The position numbers were made by a program, and so were the translations under genes. The notes beneath the pieces are model-generated. The model did not search any database. It saw nothing but the letters and a program-made list of their open reading frames with translations, and was not told where the DNA came from. 5,836 nucleotides of DNA from DRQF01 sp964559135 (lineage in GTDB: Bacteria > Planctomycetota > GCA-002687715 > DRQF01), in the NCBI GenBank assembly GCA_964559135.1, contig CAZLGG010000163.1, positions 1 through 5,836 on the forward strand, written 5' to 3'. Within the stretch, counting starts at the first letter, position 1, and every line of letters begins with the position of its first letter. This document shows, piece by piece, positions 1 through 5,439 of this stretch.

Positions 1-1
1 C

Positions 2-1219
2 TATCACTTGGCGGAATGGAATCAGCCGGTCCCACCCCTGAACGCCCCTTCGGGACAGCTCCGGGGCCAAGCACTCAGTGGAACATTCTTCTTCCCCAAC
101 TTGGGCACCCGGCAGCAGTTCGGATTTCAGCCCAACGGTCAGGTGCCGGCCAACCCCACGTCGTGCAACACGCCCACCTGCGTCTACAACGCGCCTTTCG
201 ACACCGACGTTCAGAACCTCAGCACGGTGATGAACATGGTGAACTCCATGGGCGGAAGTCACTTGATGCACCTGTACCTCACCAATGGGAACGAGTTGCC
301 GAACAACCTGGCCGACACGATCGAACTGTACGAGTGGGGAGCGCCCAGCGGCAGCGCGTCGCCCATCAGCTATCCCGGCTTCAAGATGCAGTTCTCGCAT
401 ACGACGGCCCAGGGGAATCCGGCGGCCATCGGATTGACTGCGCCCTACGTCGTCAACTTCGACTTCGACAATCCACAAAACGAGTGGATCATGCCCTTCA
501 GTCATCCGAATCCCCAGAACCCGAACCTCAACGAGGCTCCCATCCTGGTGGTTCCGACGACGACCTATGTCGTGGGCCAGTTCACTCTCGTGGGAACGTT
601 CATCCCCTTCCCGCCCTTGGTTCTTCCCTTCGACTACGACGACAACCGCATGGAAGCCAATGGCACGGGGACCCAGGTCAATCCCAACCTGATCGCCGAC
701 ATCGACATTCCGCCGCCCGTGATCGAAATGAACAACATGCGGAACGTCATCGTGGGGGCCAACGCCAACTCGCCGACCCCGACGCGGCGTCTGCTGGGGG
801 CATCGCTTTTGCAACCGGGGACGATGGGCATGTCCTTCGCCCAGGATGCGGCCATCTACCACTCCCGCTTCACGACGGTGAACAAGAATTCCTCGGCGCT
901 GACCCTGTTCTATGACCTGGGTTCCGCGACGGTGAATCCGGATTACCTGAACCTGGACGTCTTCCCGCCGGTCGCGAACCGTCCGCCGGGAACATTCGTC
1001 ACGATTCGTGTGGAGGGCGCGGACTCGGTGAACGGCGCCAATGTCGTGGGGAGCACCGGGACGCTCACCTACGTCACCCGTAACGGTGTCGTGCAGCCGG
1101 CGCAGTTGGACATGCTCGACGGTAAACGCTTCTTCCGCGTGACCTTCGAATTCGAAGCGGATCTCACGAACAATGTCGTTCCCTTTATCGAGGGGTTCCT
1201 GCTCGGCTACCAGTTCTGA
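2..1219 (+). CDS. Hypothetical beta-rich, probably exported protein (5'-partial)
   Basis: I do not recognise this protein. The frame is open to the left edge (two codons, Tyr-His, precede a TTG at 8), so the 405 visible residues are probably the C-terminal part of a longer protein. The TTG is a poor start: no ribosome binding site can be seen and no signal peptide follows it. The visible part is rich in Asn, Pro, Gly, Thr and Val, with short alternating hydrophobic stretches that suggest beta-strands, and has no obvious membrane helix. It has one close cysteine pair (SCNTPTC, near residues 53-59) that could form a disulfide, and a low-complexity Asn/Pro patch (NPNPQNPNLNEAP). It ends FIEGFLLGYQF, a hydrophobic, aromatic C-terminus. 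Composition suggests an exported or surface protein. The neighbouring prepilin peptidase makes a pilus-associated or secreted role conceivable, but that is inference. A GC-rich hairpin 30 bases after the stop separates it from the next gene. Confidence 0.72.
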   Translation, partial: YHLAEWNQPVPPLNAPSGQLRGQALSGTFFFPNLGTRQQFGFQPNGQVPANPTSCNTPTCVYNAPFDTDVQNLSTVMNMVNSMGGSHLMHLYLTNGNELPNNLADTIELYEWGAPSGSASPISYPGFKMQFSHTTAQGNPAAIGLTAPYVVNFDFDNPQNEWIMPFSHPNPQNPNLNEAPILVVPTTTYVVGQFTLVGTFIPFPPLVLPFDYDDNRMEANGTGTQVNPNLIADIDIPPPVIEMNNMRNVIVGANANSPTPTRRLLGASLLQPGTMGMSFAQDAAIYHSRFTTVNKNSSALTLFYDLGSATVNPDYLNLDVFPPVANRPPGTFVTIRVEGADSVNGANVVGSTGTLTYVTRNGVVQPAQLDMLDGKRFFRVTFEFEADLTNNVVPFIEGFLLGYQF

Positions 1220-1225
1220 TCCTTT

Positions 1226-1239
1226 GAATGACGAATGAC
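1226..1239. repeat. Tandem 7-base direct repeat (GAATGAC x2)
   Basis: Two perfect adjacent copies of GAATGAC lie between the stop codon of the upstream gene and the terminator hairpin. Their purpose is unknown. They could be a protein-binding site or chance; the repeat is short. Confidence 0.4.
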
Positions 1240-1248
1240 AGCTTGATG

Positions 1249-1280
1249 GCGCCCGCCCGGTCTTGGCACGGGGCGGGCGC
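1249..1280 (+). terminator. Rho-independent-type terminator hairpin after the upstream gene
   Basis: A perfect 10-bp, all-GC stem (1249-1258 GCGCCCGCCC with 1271-1280 GGGCGGGCGC) closes a 12-base loop and is followed by only a short T run (TTTCATGTT). Its place 30 bases after a stop codon suits a terminator. It ends only 41 bases before the prepilin peptidase start, so it could instead act in that gene's leader. Confidence 0.72.
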
Positions 1281-1321
1281 TTTCATGTTCAACTGGGCCC
1301 ACCAGAGAAAGGGCTGAATCC

Positions 1322-2188
1322 ATGGAATACCTGGTTCTGGGCTTCGTCCTGATCTTCGGGCTGTTTGTCGGCAGTTTTCTGAATGTCGTCATCTACCGCC
1401 TCCCTCGAGAATGCTTGTCCGTTGTCAAGCAGACTCGCTCACGCTGTCCCCGGTGCGGTGTACAACTCGCTTGGTACGACAACATTCCGCTCGTCAGCTT
1501 CCTTTTCTTGCTGAGAGGGCGATGTCGCCGGTGTAAGGCGCCGATCTCGTGGAGATACCCCATGATCGAGGGGTTCACGGCTTTGGTCTTCGCCGGACTG
1601 GCATGGCGACTCAGAGGATGGGAGGGCTTGGAGTACCCGTTCATCGACCCGGAGTCCTGGGGAGTCTTGGGTGTTCAGGTGACGGTGACGGCCTCGCTGA
1701 TCGCCCTCTCGGTGATCGACATGGATTATCGAATCCTTCCCGACGCCCTCACCTTGCCCGGCATCGTCTTGGCTCCTGTGATGGTGTTTCTGGTGCCGGC
1801 AGCGATGCCCGCGCCTTGTGCCCTGATCGAGGGCGGAACCACCTGGGCGCCACGGTGGAACGCACTCCTCAACGGGCTTGCGGGCGAAGCGTTGGCGGCC
1901 GGTGTTCTTTGGATGATCGGTTGGCTGGGAAGCAAGGCGTTTCGAAAGCCCGCAATGGGGCTTGGAGACGTGAAACTGTACGCTGCCATGGGTGGGGTGT
2001 TGGGCTTTTGGGTTCTCTTGGTCCTCCCTCTCGCTTCGATTCTGGGCAGCGTCATCGGGGTGGCGGTTCTGCTGGTCAAGAAGGACCACTACGTCCCCTT
2101 CGGGCCGTTCCTCGCCCTGGGCATGGTGGTCACCATGACGGATGGGCCGCGGATTCTCGAAGTCGTCTTGCAATGGCTCGGTCGCTGA
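1322..2188 (+). CDS. pilD: Prepilin peptidase / N-methyltransferase (type IV leader peptidase)
   Basis: This inner-membrane aspartic protease cleaves the leader of type IV prepilins (or type II secretion pseudopilins); in this family it usually also N-methylates the new N-terminus. The 288-residue length is normal. An N-terminal membrane segment runs into the family motif GSFLNVVIYRLP (17-28). A cytoplasmic domain follows with two CxxC pairs (C42/C45 and C68/C71) of the zinc-binding, bifunctional type. The catalytic aspartates are D133 in VIDMDYRILPD and D216 in the GxGDxK motif GLGDVK (213-218). Several further hydrophobic segments match the polytopic fold, and a somewhat long loop lies at about 162-180. 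The ATG start has an AGAAAGGG ribosome site about 8 bases upstream. A pilT start within the window favours pilD over gspO. The gene may be cotranscribed with the lipoprotein 54 bases downstream. Confidence 0.96.
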   Translation: MEYLVLGFVLIFGLFVGSFLNVVIYRLPRECLSVVKQTRSRCPRCGVQLAWYDNIPLVSFLFLLRGRCRRCKAPISWRYPMIEGFTALVFAGLAWRLRGWEGLEYPFIDPESWGVLGVQVTVTASLIALSVIDMDYRILPDALTLPGIVLAPVMVFLVPAAMPAPCALIEGGTTWAPRWNALLNGLAGEALAAGVLWMIGWLGSKAFRKPAMGLGDVKLYAAMGGVLGFWVLLVLPLASILGSVIGVAVLLVKKDHYVPFGPFLALGMVVTMTDGPRILEVVLQWLGR

Positions 2189-2228
2189 TTTTGCCGTGGT
2201 CGTGAAGAGCCTTCGTGGGTGCGAAGGG

Positions 2229-2234
2229 AAGGAG
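2229..2234 (+). promoter_or_regulatory. Ribosome binding site fixing the lipoprotein start at ATG 2243
   Basis: AAGGAG sits 8 bases before ATG 2243. The frame is open back to a GTG at 2219, but starting there would translate the ribosome site itself (Arg-Arg-Glu-Gly-Glu) and put acidic residues ahead of the signal peptide. GTG codons at 2237 and 2240 are also possible but too close to the site. ATG 2243 gives a clean Arg-rich n-region. Confidence 0.75.
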
Positions 2235-2242
2235 AAGTGGTG

Positions 2243-2998
2243 ATGCGAATCCGACACAGGATGCTGTGGTGTGCCGTTTTGGCGGCGGTGGTCGTGGGCT
2301 CCGGTTGTGCGTCGAGTGACGTCGAAGACGAATCGGATCGGCGGGCCAGGGAGTTGGATGACAAGGTCGTGGGGCTCCAGCATCAGGTGGAAGACCAAGC
2401 CGCGGTCGAGAGGGCCCAGGCCAAGGAGTTGGCCGCTCTGAAGCAGCGGAATCGGGCCGCCGAGGAGAGAATCCGCAGCCTGAACGAAGAGAACGCTCGC
2501 CTGGGAATGCGACTCAAGGAGGCCGAGTCGCGGCCGGCGGAGCAACCGGCGGCTCTGGTCGCGGACAAGCCCGCCGTGGATGTCTCCGGGCTCGCCGCCA
2601 AGGGAATCCAGGTGGCTCGGACCCGGGACGGCGAGGCCGTCCTTCGCCTCGCGGGTGGACAGATGTTTCCTCCCGGCAGTGATTCACTGACCCGGGAAGG
2701 TATGAGTCGCCTTCGGACGGTGATCCGTTGGTTGAAGGCGCATCGCGACGTCCTCGTCAGCGTGGAGGGGCACACCGATGCCACGCCGCTCGGGAAGACG
2801 AAGTCCCGGTGGGGGACGAATCTCGCGCTGTCGCTGGCCCGTGCGATGGCCGTTCACGATTACCTCGAGTCCCAGGGCATCGGAAAGGGGCGCATGCGGG
2901 TCGTCGGCTACGGTCCCTTCAGGCCACTGGTCAAGGGCACGAGTAAAGTCGCGAATGCAAAGAATCGTCGCGTCGAATTGGTGTTGACCCGTCCGTGA
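2243..2998 (+). CDS. OmpA/MotB-family peptidoglycan-binding lipoprotein with coiled coil
   Basis: This is a predicted 251-residue envelope lipoprotein that would tether the outer membrane to peptidoglycan. The order is: a positively charged n-region (MRIRHR), a hydrophobic core (about 7-19), and a lipidation cysteine at C22 in VGSGCASS. The lipobox is slightly atypical, with Gly rather than Leu/Val at -3. A charged, heptad-like Glu/Arg/Lys/Leu region (about 29-96) is a likely coiled coil, followed by an Ala/Pro linker. The OmpA C-terminal domain spans about 125-251, with VEGHTDATPLG (174-184), LSLARAMAV (196-204), a GYG turn (232-234) and NRRVELVL (241-248). D179 and R200 correspond to the Asp and Arg that bind the peptide stem in OmpA-family proteins. 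The architecture resembles Pal-like or YiaD-like proteins and the MotB C-terminus. It lies 54 bases after the prepilin peptidase with no terminator between, so cotranscription is plausible. Its partner is unknown. Confidence 0.92.
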   Translation: MRIRHRMLWCAVLAAVVVGSGCASSDVEDESDRRARELDDKVVGLQHQVEDQAAVERAQAKELAALKQRNRAAEERIRSLNEENARLGMRLKEAESRPAEQPAALVADKPAVDVSGLAAKGIQVARTRDGEAVLRLAGGQMFPPGSDSLTREGMSRLRTVIRWLKAHRDVLVSVEGHTDATPLGKTKSRWGTNLALSLARAMAVHDYLESQGIGKGRMRVVGYGPFRPLVKGTSKVANAKNRRVELVLTRP

Positions 2999-3007
2999 CC
3001 CCTCCAA

Positions 3008-3049
3008 CCGGTGGAGCGGCGTCTCTCCGTGGGAGACCTCGCCCACCGG
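3008..3049 (+). other. Nested inverted repeat (two-stem structure) after the lipoprotein gene
   Basis: An outer 7-bp stem (3008-3014 CCGGTGG with 3043-3049 CCACCGG) encloses a second 7-bp stem (3021-3027 GTCTCTC with 3031-3037 GGGAGAC, one G-T pair, loop CGT). It starts 10 bases after the stop codon. It may protect or end the upstream mRNA; there is no T run after it, so it is not a standard intrinsic terminator. Confidence 0.5.
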
Positions 3050-3052
3050 GGC

Positions 3053-3068
3053 GCAGAGCTCGCTCTGC
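3053..3068 (+). other. Perfect 6-bp hairpin
   Basis: GCAGAG (3053-3058) and CTCTGC (3063-3068) pair around a 4-base loop, CTCG. It follows the nested structure by three bases and is part of the same cluster of inverted repeats. It has no T run; its role is unknown. Confidence 0.45.
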
Positions 3069-3070
3069 AC

Positions 3071-3090
3071 GAGTGTACCGGTGCTCACTC
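3071..3090 (+). other. Short 5-bp inverted repeat
   Basis: GAGTG (3071-3075) and CACTC (3086-3090) pair around a 10-base loop. Alone it could be chance; it is listed because it directly follows two stronger hairpins. Confidence 0.3.
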
Positions 3091-3114
3091 CCGCCGCCCT
3101 CGACCCATCCCCAT

Positions 3115-3159
3115 TGGGGAAACTCACTCGACACTCCGCTCTGGACAGTGGAATCCCCA
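3115..3159 (+). other. Interrupted stem-loop in the same intergenic region
   Basis: TGGGGA (3115-3120) pairs with TCCCCA (3154-3159), and after a small internal loop CACT (3125-3128) pairs with AGTG (3147-3150). A competing small hairpin, TCCCC/GGGGA (3108-3112 with 3116-3120), uses the same bases, so the two folds exclude each other. Whether either forms is unknown. Confidence 0.35.
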
Positions 3160-3194
3160 CCCTTGCAGGATTTTCGGGGGCGTTCTAACCTTTT

Positions 3195-3224
3195 AGCCCG
3201 CCTCGATTGATGGCCGGGCGGGCT
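3195..3224 (+). terminator. Terminator-like hairpin just upstream of the EF-G2 gene
   Basis: A perfect 8-bp stem (3195-3202 AGCCCGCC with 3217-3224 GGCGGGCT) closes a 14-base loop, is preceded by TTTT and followed by CTTTG. It closely resembles the hairpin at 1249-1280. It lies 34 bases before the EF-G2 start and about 200 bases after the lipoprotein stop. It may terminate upstream transcripts or attenuate an EF-G2 leader transcript. Confidence 0.6.
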
Positions 3225-3258
3225 CTTTGCGACTCGACCATCCAGGAGAGATTGCACC

Positions 3259-5295
3259 ATGGGAACGCATCCAGCCTCCGAGATCCGGAACGTCTGCCTC
3301 GTCGGTCATGGGGACTCGGGGAAGACCAGCTTGGCGGATGCCTTGCTCCACGCTGCAGGCGCCGTTCCGCGTCGAGGGAGTGTCAAGGACAAGACTTCCA
3401 TCTTCGATTTCGACGAGCTGGCCAAAGAGAAGGGACATACGGTTGACGCTTCGGTGGCCTTCTGCAATTTCGACGGTCACCTCATCCACCTGATCGATAC
3501 GCCGGGGTATCCCGACTTTATCGGGGATGCGATCGGTGGAGTGGCCGCATCCGAGTCGGCGGTGATCTGTCTGAATGCCGCCCACGGGGTGCAAGTCAAC
3601 ACGCGCCGGGTGTTCGAGAAGGCCGGCGCGATGAACAAGTCCCGCTGCATCGTGGTCACGAAGTGCGACAGCCACGACTGCTCCTTCGACTCGGTCATGG
3701 AGGAGATTCACCAGTGGTTCGGGCCCAAGTGCATTCCAGTGACGGTCCCTGTCGGCTTCGGCGATGATCTCACCGGTACGGTGCGAATTCTCAAGGAGAA
3801 GGGCGGGGACACGGAGCAAGGAAAGAAGTTCTACGAGGCGTTCGTGGAGTCTGCCGTCGAAATCGACGAAGAGACGATGATGCTCTATCTCGAAGGAGAG
3901 GAGATCGAGGAGACGAAGCTCAAGAACTGTTTCGTCGAAGCCGTCCGTCAAGGCGCTCTCGTCCCGGTCCTCTTCACCTCTGTGGACAAGAATGTCGGCA
4001 TCGAGGATGTGCTGCTCACGATTACGGATCTTCTGCCCGGAGCCGATCGGCTCAGCGGACGCAAGGTGTTTTCGGACCCGAGTTGTGAAGGCGAGGGTGA
4101 GTTGATCGAGGTGTCGCCCGAACAGCCCGTGCTGGCTCAGGTCTTCAAGCTGACCATCGACAAGCACGTCGGGCGGATCAGCTACCTGCGGGTACTGACC
4201 GGCACGATTCACGCGGGTGACCAACTCTACAATGCGTCGAGAGGGAAGAAGGAAAAGTTCGGGACGATCGTTCACCCCATGGGTAAGGACATGCAGCACA
4301 TCGAGCAAGCCGGGCCGGGCTACGTCATTGCCGTGACGAAGCTCGATGATCTGGAGCTTGGCGCCACGGTGGCGGGTGAGGACGGCAAATACCTGGAACC
4401 GATTCCTTTCCCCGTCCCCATGAGTCACGTCGCCGTCCGTCCGAAGTCACGAAATGACGAGACGAAGATCAGCGAAGCCTGTCAGAAGCTGGCGGCGGAG
4501 ATTCCTACTTTCACCTATCATCGCGACCCCGTGACCCATGAGGCCATCGCATCCGCGATGAGCCAGCTTCAACTGGATCTGGCGTTTCGCCGTCTGAAGG
4601 ATCGCTACGGGATCGAAGTCGAAACTTCGCCCGCGCGGATTCCTTATCGAGAAGCGATCACGGTGGAGGCAGAGGGCCACTATCGCCACAAGAAACAGAC
4701 CGGAGGACGTGGCCAGTTCGGAGAAGTGTTCTTGAAGGTGTTCCCCTGCGAAGCCGGCACCGGTCTTCAGATGGAATGGAACATCGTCGGCGGGTCGATC
4801 CCTTCGAATTTCGCGCCGGCGATCGAAAAGGGAATCCGTGAGAAGATGCAACAAGGCGTCATCGCGGGGTACTCCATGCCCGACGTTCGAGTCAGTGTGT
4901 ACGATGGAAAGTACCACGACGTCGATTCGTCCGAGGCTGCGTTCAAGATTGCCGGAGGACGGGCCTTTGCGGCGGCCGTGCAGAAGGCCCGACCCGTCAT
5001 CCTCGAACCCATGGTGGATGTGGAGATCACCGTTCCCGCGGAAAGTATGGGCGACATCTCCGGCGATCTCAACACCCGTCGAGGGCGGATCCAGGGCATG
5101 GATGCCGTCGGCACGATGCAGATCATCAAGGCCCACGCCCCTTTGGCTTCGATGCAAGAATACCCGAGGGTCCTGAACTCGTTGACGTCGGGTGAGGGAT
5201 CGTTCAGCTACGAACCCGTCGGTTACGAGCAGGTGCCTCCCAACGTGCAGGCCGAGATCGTCGCCTCCTTCAAGCCTCAGGAGGAGGAAGAGTAA
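3259..5295 (+). CDS. fusA: Elongation factor G-like translational GTPase (EF-G2 type)
   Basis: This is a 678-residue protein with the full five-domain EF-G architecture, expected to act at the ribosomal A site. G domain: P-loop GHGDSGKTS (16-24), switch I EKGHTV (57-62) keeping the Thr, DTPGYPDF (80-87), and TKCD (134-137) in place of NKxD. Domain II is about 290-375 and domain III about 385-460. Domain IV has HKKQTGGRGQFGEV (477-490) and YDGKYHDVDSSEAAF (548-562). Domain V has ESMGDISGDLNTRRGRI (595-611). Tyr84 replaces the switch II His of housekeeping EF-G; this and TKxD match what I recall of Thermus EF-G2, so it is a paralog and another fusA is expected elsewhere. The usual GMGELHL of domain III reads AMSQLQL (433-439), which is unusual. 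The tail is acidic (EEEE). ATG 3259 has AGGAGAG 8 bases upstream. Whether it drives translocation, has a specialised role or binds GTP without hydrolysing it cannot be told. The symbol denotes the family only. Confidence 0.94.
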   Translation: MGTHPASEIRNVCLVGHGDSGKTSLADALLHAAGAVPRRGSVKDKTSIFDFDELAKEKGHTVDASVAFCNFDGHLIHLIDTPGYPDFIGDAIGGVAASESAVICLNAAHGVQVNTRRVFEKAGAMNKSRCIVVTKCDSHDCSFDSVMEEIHQWFGPKCIPVTVPVGFGDDLTGTVRILKEKGGDTEQGKKFYEAFVESAVEIDEETMMLYLEGEEIEETKLKNCFVEAVRQGALVPVLFTSVDKNVGIEDVLLTITDLLPGADRLSGRKVFSDPSCEGEGELIEVSPEQPVLAQVFKLTIDKHVGRISYLRVLTGTIHAGDQLYNASRGKKEKFGTIVHPMGKDMQHIEQAGPGYVIAVTKLDDLELGATVAGEDGKYLEPIPFPVPMSHVAVRPKSRNDETKISEACQKLAAEIPTFTYHRDPVTHEAIASAMSQLQLDLAFRRLKDRYGIEVETSPARIPYREAITVEAEGHYRHKKQTGGRGQFGEVFLKVFPCEAGTGLQMEWNIVGGSIPSNFAPAIEKGIREKMQQGVIAGYSMPDVRVSVYDGKYHDVDSSEAAFKIAGGRAFAAAVQKARPVILEPMVDVEITVPAESMGDISGDLNTRRGRIQGMDAVGTMQIIKAHAPLASMQEYPRVLNSLTSGEGSFSYEPVGYEQVPPNVQAEIVASFKPQEEEE

Positions 5296-5322
5296 CCGCC
5301 TCTCGCACCCGTTCCTTCCTGC

Positions 5323-5347
5323 CCCCTCGCTCGTCACGAGCGGGGGG
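5323..5347 (+). terminator. Terminator-like hairpin after the EF-G2 gene
   Basis: An 11-bp stem with one G-T pair (5323-5333 with 5337-5347) and a 3-base loop (TCA) begins 27 bases after the EF-G2 stop. It is very stable but is followed by TAATGATG, not a T run. It could work with Rho or as an mRNA 3'-end stabiliser. Confidence 0.5.
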
Positions 5348-5387
5348 TAATGATGCAGGGCCCAAGCTCCAGCCGCATCCGACCGAT

Positions 5388-5437
5388 AAACCCCTCGAAC
5401 CGCGCGACTTTCGCGTGACCATTCGACATAGGGGTTT
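5388..5437 (+). promoter_or_regulatory. Composite stem-loop covering the pilT ribosome site
   Basis: Three co-axial stems are visible: AAACCCCT (5388-5395) with AGGGGTTT (5430-5437); CGAA (5396-5399) with TTCG (5422-5425); and CGCGCGA (5401-5407) with TCGCGTG (5411-5417, one G-T pair, loop CTT). Together they make 19 pairs with small bulges. The outer stem buries AGGGG (5430-5434), the only Shine-Dalgarno-like run before ATG 5440, and ends two bases before that ATG. In RNA it could restrain pilT translation; in DNA it could be an operator. The pairing is read directly; the regulatory role is inference. Confidence 0.5.
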
Positions 5438-5439
5438 CG

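Noticed and set aside
16..915. Long + strand frame overlapping the first gene
   Set aside because: It is a shifted frame of the first gene, rich in Arg, His, Gln and Gly as expected from out-of-frame reading of GC-rich coding DNA, with no recognisable motif.
1264..1275. TGGCAC sequence resembling a sigma-54 -24 box
   Set aside because: There is no TTGC at the required distance, and the bases belong to the loop and stem of a terminator hairpin.
1439..2545. 368-codon frame on the - strand
   Set aside because: It lies antisense to the well-supported prepilin peptidase and the lipoprotein start; the product is low-complexity, His/Arg/Gln-rich and has no domain.
3149..3167. Possible sigma-54 promoter (TGG ... 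TTGCA)
   Set aside because: The GG-GC spacing is 3 bases too long for the -24/-12 consensus.
3163..3191. Possible sigma-70 promoter (TTGCAG, 17-base spacer, TAACCT)
   Set aside because: Both boxes are poor matches, and transcription would start inside the terminator-like hairpin.
2995..3210. Small + strand frames in the gap upstream of EF-G2
   Set aside because: No ribosome site, Arg/Pro-rich composition, and overlap with inverted repeats; a coding role is not supported.
1243..3214. Shared 8-mer TTGATGGC near the two similar terminators (1243-1250 and 3207-3214)
   Set aside because: It lies at different places relative to the stems (outside in one, in the loop of the other), so it is probably coincidence.
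3193..4428. 411-codon frame on the - strand
   Set aside because: It is antisense to the EF-G2 gene, whose motifs are beyond doubt. Long antisense frames are expected here from GC-rich codon bias.
4447..5337. 296-codon frame on the - strand
   Set aside because: It is antisense to EF-G2 domains III-V; no motif and an unusual composition.
5352..5379. Weak inverted repeat GATGC/GCATC between EF-G2 and pilT
   Set aside because: Only five pairs plus a bulged GGC/GCC; likely chance beside two much stronger hairpins.
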